Positions 59,765 to 64,000 of a stretch of 64,000 nt of DNA are shown piece by piece (the stretch's first letter is position 1; every line of letters starts with the position of its first letter). The position numbers and the translations under genes are program-made. Source of the stretch: Methylicorpusculum oleiharenae (lineage in GTDB: Bacteria > Pseudomonadota > Gammaproteobacteria > Methylococcales > Methylomonadaceae). The DNA lies in NCBI RefSeq assembly GCF_009828925.2, contig NZ_WUTY02000001.1:3316492-3380491 (forward strand), written 5' to 3'. The notes under the pieces were generated by a model. That model saw only the letters and a list, made by a program, of their open reading frames with translations. It was not told where the DNA came from and made no database searches.

Positions 59765-59948
59765 AAAGCTGCTTGAAATTTTAGCCAGTCCTGTCAGCAA
59801 AGGACCGTTGATTTATGACAAAGATAAGCAGGAACTCATTTCGATTGCCGATCGCCTGGCATTTCCGATTCGTGACGGCATTCCTGTCATGCTTGAAGAT
59901 GAGGCTAGGGTGTTGACCCAAGAAGAAGCAGAAGCCTTGCGCAAATGA
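59757..59948 (+). CDS. ycaR: Trm112 family protein YcaR
   Basis: This 63-residue protein starts at 59757 ([18 protein letters not shown]), following CGGAGAG, and overlaps the lpxK end by eight bases. The family's first zinc-binding cysteine position (LACPVCKGPL in E. coli relatives) is serine here, so metal binding may be lost. It overlaps kdsB by four bases. Confidence 0.88.
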   Translation: MDKKLLEILASPVSKGPLIYDKDKQELISIADRLAFPIRDGIPVMLEDEARVLTQEEAEALRK

Positions 59949-60727
59949 GTCCGGCGTTTAAAGTTGTCATTCCTGCCCGTTACGGTTCTACCCGTTTACC
60001 GGGAAAGCCGCTGCTGCCCATTGCCGGTAAACCGATGATTGTGCATGTATGCGAACGGGCGCAGGAAGCCGGTGCGGATGAGGTGCTGGTTGCAACCGAT
60101 GACACGCGTATTGCAGAGGCAGTCACTCGTTTGGGTATCAAAGCCGTGATGACACGTCCCGATCATCAAAGCGGAACTGAGCGTATTGCCGAAGTCGCCA
60201 CATTGGCCGGGTGGTCAGGGGATACCCTTATCGTCAATCTTCAAGGCGATGAACCGCTGATTCCCCCTCAATACATTCGTGACGCAGCTTATGCTTTAGC
60301 CGCACAGAATCATGCCGGTATTGCAACGCTGGCGGCACGGATTGACTGCATCGACGAAATCTTCAATCCCAATTCGGTTAAAGTCGTTCTCGATAAAGCA
60401 GGTTATGCCTTGTATTTTAGCCGGGCTCCCATTCCCTGGGACCGTAAGCATTTTGGAGAGGATTCTAAATCGGTGCCAGTTGATGGTCTTTATCACCGTC
60501 ATATCGGTTTGTATGCGTATACGGTTGATTTTCTGAACCGGTATTGTAAGTGGGAGGCTTCACCCCTTGAGGCGATAGAATCTTTGGAACAATTAAGAAT
60601 TTTATGGCACGGAGATGCCATATTGGTAAAAGCTGTCGATAAAACTCCAGAAGCCGGCGTTGATACCGAAGCTGATTTGCTGCGCGTTGAAAAAGCACTT
60701 TTACTTCGGTTGTTTGATCAGTTTTGA
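59945..60727 (+). CDS. kdsB: 3-deoxy-manno-octulosonate cytidylyltransferase
   Basis: This 260-residue enzyme activates Kdo with CTP for lipopolysaccharide. Signature [16 protein letters not shown] at the start, then [16 protein letters not shown] and [12 protein letters not shown]. It overlaps ycaR by four bases. Its 3' end overlaps the converging DUF2380 gene by 27 bases. Confidence 0.97.
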   Translation: MSPAFKVVIPARYGSTRLPGKPLLPIAGKPMIVHVCERAQEAGADEVLVATDDTRIAEAVTRLGIKAVMTRPDHQSGTERIAEVATLAGWSGDTLIVNLQGDEPLIPPQYIRDAAYALAAQNHAGIATLAARIDCIDEIFNPNSVKVVLDKAGYALYFSRAPIPWDRKHFGEDSKSVPVDGLYHRHIGLYAYTVDFLNRYCKWEASPLEAIESLEQLRILWHGDAILVKAVDKTPEAGVDTEADLLRVEKALLLRLFDQF

Positions 60728-61225
60728 GGGTGGGGGCGGGGCGTATCGCCGCTCAAGTAATTTGTCGATTTTAACCGTCAGGCTCTCCACCGCCTTGATG
60801 GTTAGATCGATATTAGGTCCTTTAGATTCCGAGATGATCTGATCCACTAATTGACCGTCGCTGACCCGGATCAGGTTTCCCATCAAATAAGCGAACAAGA
60901 AGCTGGGTTTGTGTAATCTGCCGACCAAAATATAATCTGCGTCAAAATTCTTTCCCAGCTCTGCAGCAAGATCGGCATGATCAAACAGGTAGCCTTCGCC
61001 ACCATTTGCGGCATGTTGAGCCGTCAAAGGAATCTCGATTATCCGGTAGCCCGCGGAGCGCAATTCACGTTCCAGCAAGGGTTTGATCAACGCGGTGCGT
61101 TTCACTTCGGCAGGGATGCCGGGTGCTAGCGTCAAGTCCTTCAATTCGAAATCCAGGATGGCGATACGCGTTTCGGCGGCCAGATTAAAACTTATAAAAC
61201 ATAAACAGATAATAAGTAATCGCAT
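60701..61225 (-). CDS. DUF2380 domain exported protein
   Basis: This 174-residue protein has a signal peptide (about 17 residues, ending AAE) and the DUF2380 layout (RIAILDFELKDLT, ADYILVGRLHKPSFL, VDQIISESKGPN). The function is unknown. The gene converges on kdsB and overlaps it by 27 bases. The leader to comF is short. Confidence 0.78.
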   Translation of the reverse strand: MRLLIICLCFISFNLAAETRIAILDFELKDLTLAPGIPAEVKRTALIKPLLERELRSAGYRIIEIPLTAQHAANGGEGYLFDHADLAAELGKNFDADYILVGRLHKPSFLFAYLMGNLIRVSDGQLVDQIISESKGPNIDLTIKAVESLTVKIDKLLERRYAPPPPSKLIKQPK

Positions 61226-61312
61226 GATTCATAGCGCTCGTTAAAGTTTGATTGTTGGCTTGATCGTAGCACAGTCTATCACCAGACCCGATTGGGAATC
61301 GTGTTTGTTCCG

Positions 61313-62014
61313 TCAAGCCCTGGCACACACCCAGACATCGACACGATGAACGCCCGATTTTTTTAGCGCTTTGGCTAATTCTGATACGGTAGTGCCGGTC
61401 GTCATGACATCGTCAACAATAGCAACATGGTTGAAAGGTAGTTTCTTTTTCACTGCAAAAGCGTTGAGCATATTTTTTTTCCTTTGTTTTGCACTCAGCT
61501 CAGTCTGGTGTCCGGTACTGCGCTGACGGATGATGCTGTCCAGGTCAACGGGGATATCCATGCGTTTGGCTATTGTTTTCGCTATTTCTATGGCTTGATT
61601 AAAACCTCTTTCGCGGTAACGCTCACTATGCAAAGGCACCGGAATCAGGCATTCGGGTATTTCGACAATAGTCAAAAATTGTTCAGCCATCAGTTGACCG
61701 ATCAATCTGGCATGTTTGAGTTGTCCGCCGAACTTGAGCGTGGTGAGCAAATAGCGAATGGCACCGGTGTAGACAAAAACGGCATGCGTTTCGTCGAAAT
61801 AAGGGGTTTTATTTAAGCAGGCGCCGCATAACATAGGGGCTGTTGACGTTTCTTCAAATAACGCACCGCAACGGTAACAACACTCCGTTGCTCGAATCAG
61901 TCCGCTCTCGCAGTACAGGCAAAGGTCTTTTTCACTTTGCCCTGGATGACCACATAAGATACAAGTAGGCGGAAACAGGTAATTCTGTATAATAATACTC
62001 CAGTTGTTTACCAT
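61313..62014 (-). CDS. comF: ComF family amidophosphoribosyltransferase-like protein
   Basis: This 233-residue protein has an N-terminal zinc finger ([27 protein letters not shown]) and a C-terminal PRTase domain with [17 protein letters not shown]. ComF homologues support DNA uptake in competent bacteria. It is divergent from bioB, as is common in Gammaproteobacteria. Confidence 0.92.
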   Translation of the reverse strand: MVNNWSIIIQNYLFPPTCILCGHPGQSEKDLCLYCESGLIRATECCYRCGALFEETSTAPMLCGACLNKTPYFDETHAVFVYTGAIRYLLTTLKFGGQLKHARLIGQLMAEQFLTIVEIPECLIPVPLHSERYRERGFNQAIEIAKTIAKRMDIPVDLDSIIRQRSTGHQTELSAKQRKKNMLNAFAVKKKLPFNHVAIVDDVMTTGTTVSELAKALKKSGVHRVDVWVCARA

Positions 62015-62089
62015 TTTAATGATGTGAAGTTGACAGGATTGCTCAACTTGACCCCATCAATAATAATTAATTGGCCGGAGATTAACAGA

Positions 62090-63088
62090 ATGTCTGCAAA
62101 CCCTGCAATACGCCCATTTGTTCCTGAACTATCGCTACGCCATGATTGGCATCTGGATGAAGTTCAGGCGCTATTTGATTTGCCTTTCAACGATTTGATT
62201 TATCAAGCGCAGACTGTCCACCGTGCCAATTTTGATCCAAACGAAGTTCAAATCAGCAGTTTGTTAAGCATCAAAACCGGTGCCTGTTCCGAAGATTGCG
62301 GTTATTGCCCGCAGAGTGCAAGGTATGATTCCAATCTTAAAGCGGAAGCCTTAATGCCGGTTGATGAAGTGTTGCAGGCAGCCCAGCGAGCCAAGGACGA
62401 TGGTGCTTCCCGTTTTTGCATGGGCGCGGCCTGGCGGCAACCCAAAGATAAGGATATCGAACGTGTTGTTGAAATGATAAAAGGCGTCAAGGCTCTGGGA
62501 ATGGAGACTTGTGTGACGCTGGGTATGTTGACCGATAAACAAACCGAAGAATTAAAAGCGGGCGGTCTGGATTATTACAATCATAATCTGGACACTTCGG
62601 AAGATTATTATTCAGAAGTCATCACGACAAGAACCTATCAGGACCGGCTCGATACACTGGCAAGAGTGAGAGACGCCGGTATCAATGTCTGTTGCGGCGG
62701 CATTATCGGTATGGGAGAAGGCCAGCAAGACAGAGCCAAGCTGCTGATCGAACTGGCTAATTTGCCAAAACATCCTGAGAGTGTGCCCATCAATATGCTG
62801 GTTCAGGTGCAAGGTACGCCATTGATGGGTACAGAATCATTGGATCCTCTGGTTTTTGTCAGAACCATTGCCGTTGCGCGGATCATGATGCCCAAATCCC
62901 GCGTGCGCTTGTCGGCGGGACGAAAGGAAATGAGTGATGAAATGCAGGCGCTGTGTTTTCTCGGCGGCGCCAATTCCATTTTTTATGGCGATAAATTATT
63001 GACGACTGATAATCCAATGACCCATCAGGATTTAACGTTATTCAAACGCTTGGGACTTCATTCGGGTGGATCAAGTCACGCTCAATGA
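62090..63088 (+). CDS. bioB: Biotin synthase
   Basis: This 332-residue radical-SAM enzyme inserts sulfur into dethiobiotin. The cluster motif CSEDCGYC, then [13 protein letters not shown] and RLSAGRKEM, are conserved. I chose the ATG at 62090 after GGAG; the frame is open from a GTG at 62024 without a site. It overlaps bioF by four bases. Confidence 0.97.
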   Translation: MSANPAIRPFVPELSLRHDWHLDEVQALFDLPFNDLIYQAQTVHRANFDPNEVQISSLLSIKTGACSEDCGYCPQSARYDSNLKAEALMPVDEVLQAAQRAKDDGASRFCMGAAWRQPKDKDIERVVEMIKGVKALGMETCVTLGMLTDKQTEELKAGGLDYYNHNLDTSEDYYSEVITTRTYQDRLDTLARVRDAGINVCCGGIIGMGEGQQDRAKLLIELANLPKHPESVPINMLVQVQGTPLMGTESLDPLVFVRTIAVARIMMPKSRVRLSAGRKEMSDEMQALCFLGGANSIFYGDKLLTTDNPMTHQDLTLFKRLGLHSGGSSHAQ

Positions 63089-64000
63089 CACTCCCTTTTT
63101 CCGGATTAACTGATCAGCTCGAAAGCATTCATCAGGACGGTCTTTACCGTTCTCGGCGGGTGCTGGACTCCGGGCAGGGTGTTCATTTGGTCTTGAAGGG
63201 TCAGCCGTTTATTAATTTCTGCAGTAACGATTATCTGGGTCTCGCCAGTCATCCTGATATTGCCAAAGCCTTTAAACAAGGGGTCGACCGTTACGGAGTG
63301 GGCAGCGGTTCTGCGCATCTGATATGCGGTCACAGCCTTGCACATCATGCGCTTGAAGAAGAATTGGCCGATTTTACCGGCCGTTCTCGTGCGCTTTTGT
63401 TTTCAACCGGCTATATGGCCAACATGGGCCTGATCTCGGCATTGGTCGGACCTAGCGATACCGTGCTGGAAGATCGATTAAATCATGCTTCTTTACTGGA
63501 TGGCGGCTTGTTATCGGGCGCCCGATTTAAACGTTACACTCATGCGGATACTGAACATTTAAACCGCCAGCTGGAAATGTCAGCGGGCAAGGCTTTGGTC
63601 GTGACGGACGGTGTATTCAGTATGGACGGGGATTTTGCTCCGCTGGCTGGTCTGGCAAAAGTCACCCACAAAAAAAATGCCTGGCTTATGGTCGATGATG
63701 CTCATGGACTGGGCGTAATCGGGGCTAATGGAGGCGGCGTGCTGGAACATTATGGGCTCGGTCAGCATGAAGTGCCGGTATTGGTCGGCACGCTGGGTAA
63801 GGCTTTCGGCACATTTGGCGCTTTTGTTGCCGGTTCCGAGGCGCTGATTGAAACGTTGATTCAAAAATCAAGAACGTATATCTACACCACGGCGACACCA
63901 CCGGCTTTGGCAGAGGCGACTCGCGCCAGTTTGAAAATCATCATTGCTGAGACCTGGCGGCGTGAAAAGCTAAAAATGCTAATCAAACGTTTTCAACGCG
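63085..64000 (+). CDS. bioF: 8-amino-7-oxononanoate synthase (partial, C-terminus outside window)
   Basis: The ATG at 63085 overlaps the bioB stop (ATGA). About 305 residues of the PLP enzyme are present: [46 protein letters not shown], and the PLP lysine region [13 protein letters not shown]. The last part continues beyond 64000. Confidence 0.96.
   Translation, partial: MTLPFSGLTDQLESIHQDGLYRSRRVLDSGQGVHLVLKGQPFINFCSNDYLGLASHPDIAKAFKQGVDRYGVGSGSAHLICGHSLAHHALEEELADFTGRSRALLFSTGYMANMGLISALVGPSDTVLEDRLNHASLLDGGLLSGARFKRYTHADTEHLNRQLEMSAGKALVVTDGVFSMDGDFAPLAGLAKVTHKKNAWLMVDDAHGLGVIGANGGGVLEHYGLGQHEVPVLVGTLGKAFGTFGAFVAGSEALIETLIQKSRTYIYTTATPPALAEATRASLKIIIAETWRREKLKMLIKRFQR

Overview
The window reads as chromosomal DNA of a gammaproteobacterium. 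The evidence is gene order: hfq-hflX-hflK-hflC-hisZ-purA, exbB-exbD-lpxK-ycaR-kdsB, bioB-bioF and fabA-fabB. The smbP-like gene, the SulP/Usp pair, the hox/hyp genes and several dispersed palindromic intergenic repeats would suit a type I methanotroph (Methylococcales). That is inference only, because no methane or C1 oxidation gene lies in the window.

Layout. Positions 1-1.4 kb hold the start of cydA and a small cydP on the minus strand. Positions 1.8-6.2 kb hold a DUF599 membrane protein, a 720-residue protein joining a degenerate Fic-like region to a zeta-toxin-like kinase, and hypE; a perfect 29-base inverted repeat brackets this block. Positions 6.5-9.3 kb hold hypC-hypA-hypB-hypD, with hypF absent. 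Positions 9.5-31 kb are mostly ordinary core genes: hfq, hflX, hflK, hflC, hisZ, purA, an RNase AM-like PHP protein, an ABC exporter, slt, fabA, fabB, ttcA, a SAM hydrolase-type gene, maeB and a MarR regulator. A SulP transporter and a tandem Usp protein close this stretch.

Positions 31.5-49 kb are an accessory, decaying region. Intact cargo includes a diheme peroxidase, a VIT1 family protein, smbP, glgB, a pair of exported unknown proteins, a DUF6494 protein and a lemA-TPM-TPM operon. Among these lie broken pieces of an IS66 transposase, a membrane protein, a UvrD-type helicase, a metallo-beta-lactamase-fold protein, an isochorismatase-like hydrolase and an ISL3 transposase. Three complete insertion sequences sit here. 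One IS3-type element has clipped the end of glgB, and two elements have clear 9-base target duplications.

Positions 49-51.6 kb hold hoxF-hoxU, the diaphorase half of a NAD-reducing [NiFe] hydrogenase. The hydrogenase half (hoxY, hoxH) is missing at the place where an ISL3 remnant and an IS4 element now lie. Positions 52-64 kb return to core genes: a FliK-like protein, an HDOD protein, prmB, aroC, an MFS transporter, exbB-exbD-lpxK-ycaR-kdsB, a DUF2380 protein, comF and bioB-bioF (bioF runs off the window).

Functional links. The hyp genes insert the Ni-Fe(CN)2CO centre into hydrogenases, and hoxFU would pass hydrogenase electrons to NAD, yet neither a catalytic subunit nor hypF is present. 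Either these lie elsewhere in the genome or the pathway is decaying. No tRNA, rRNA, CRISPR array or prophage was recognised. The most unusual single gene is the Fic-like/zeta-like fusion at 2838-5000.
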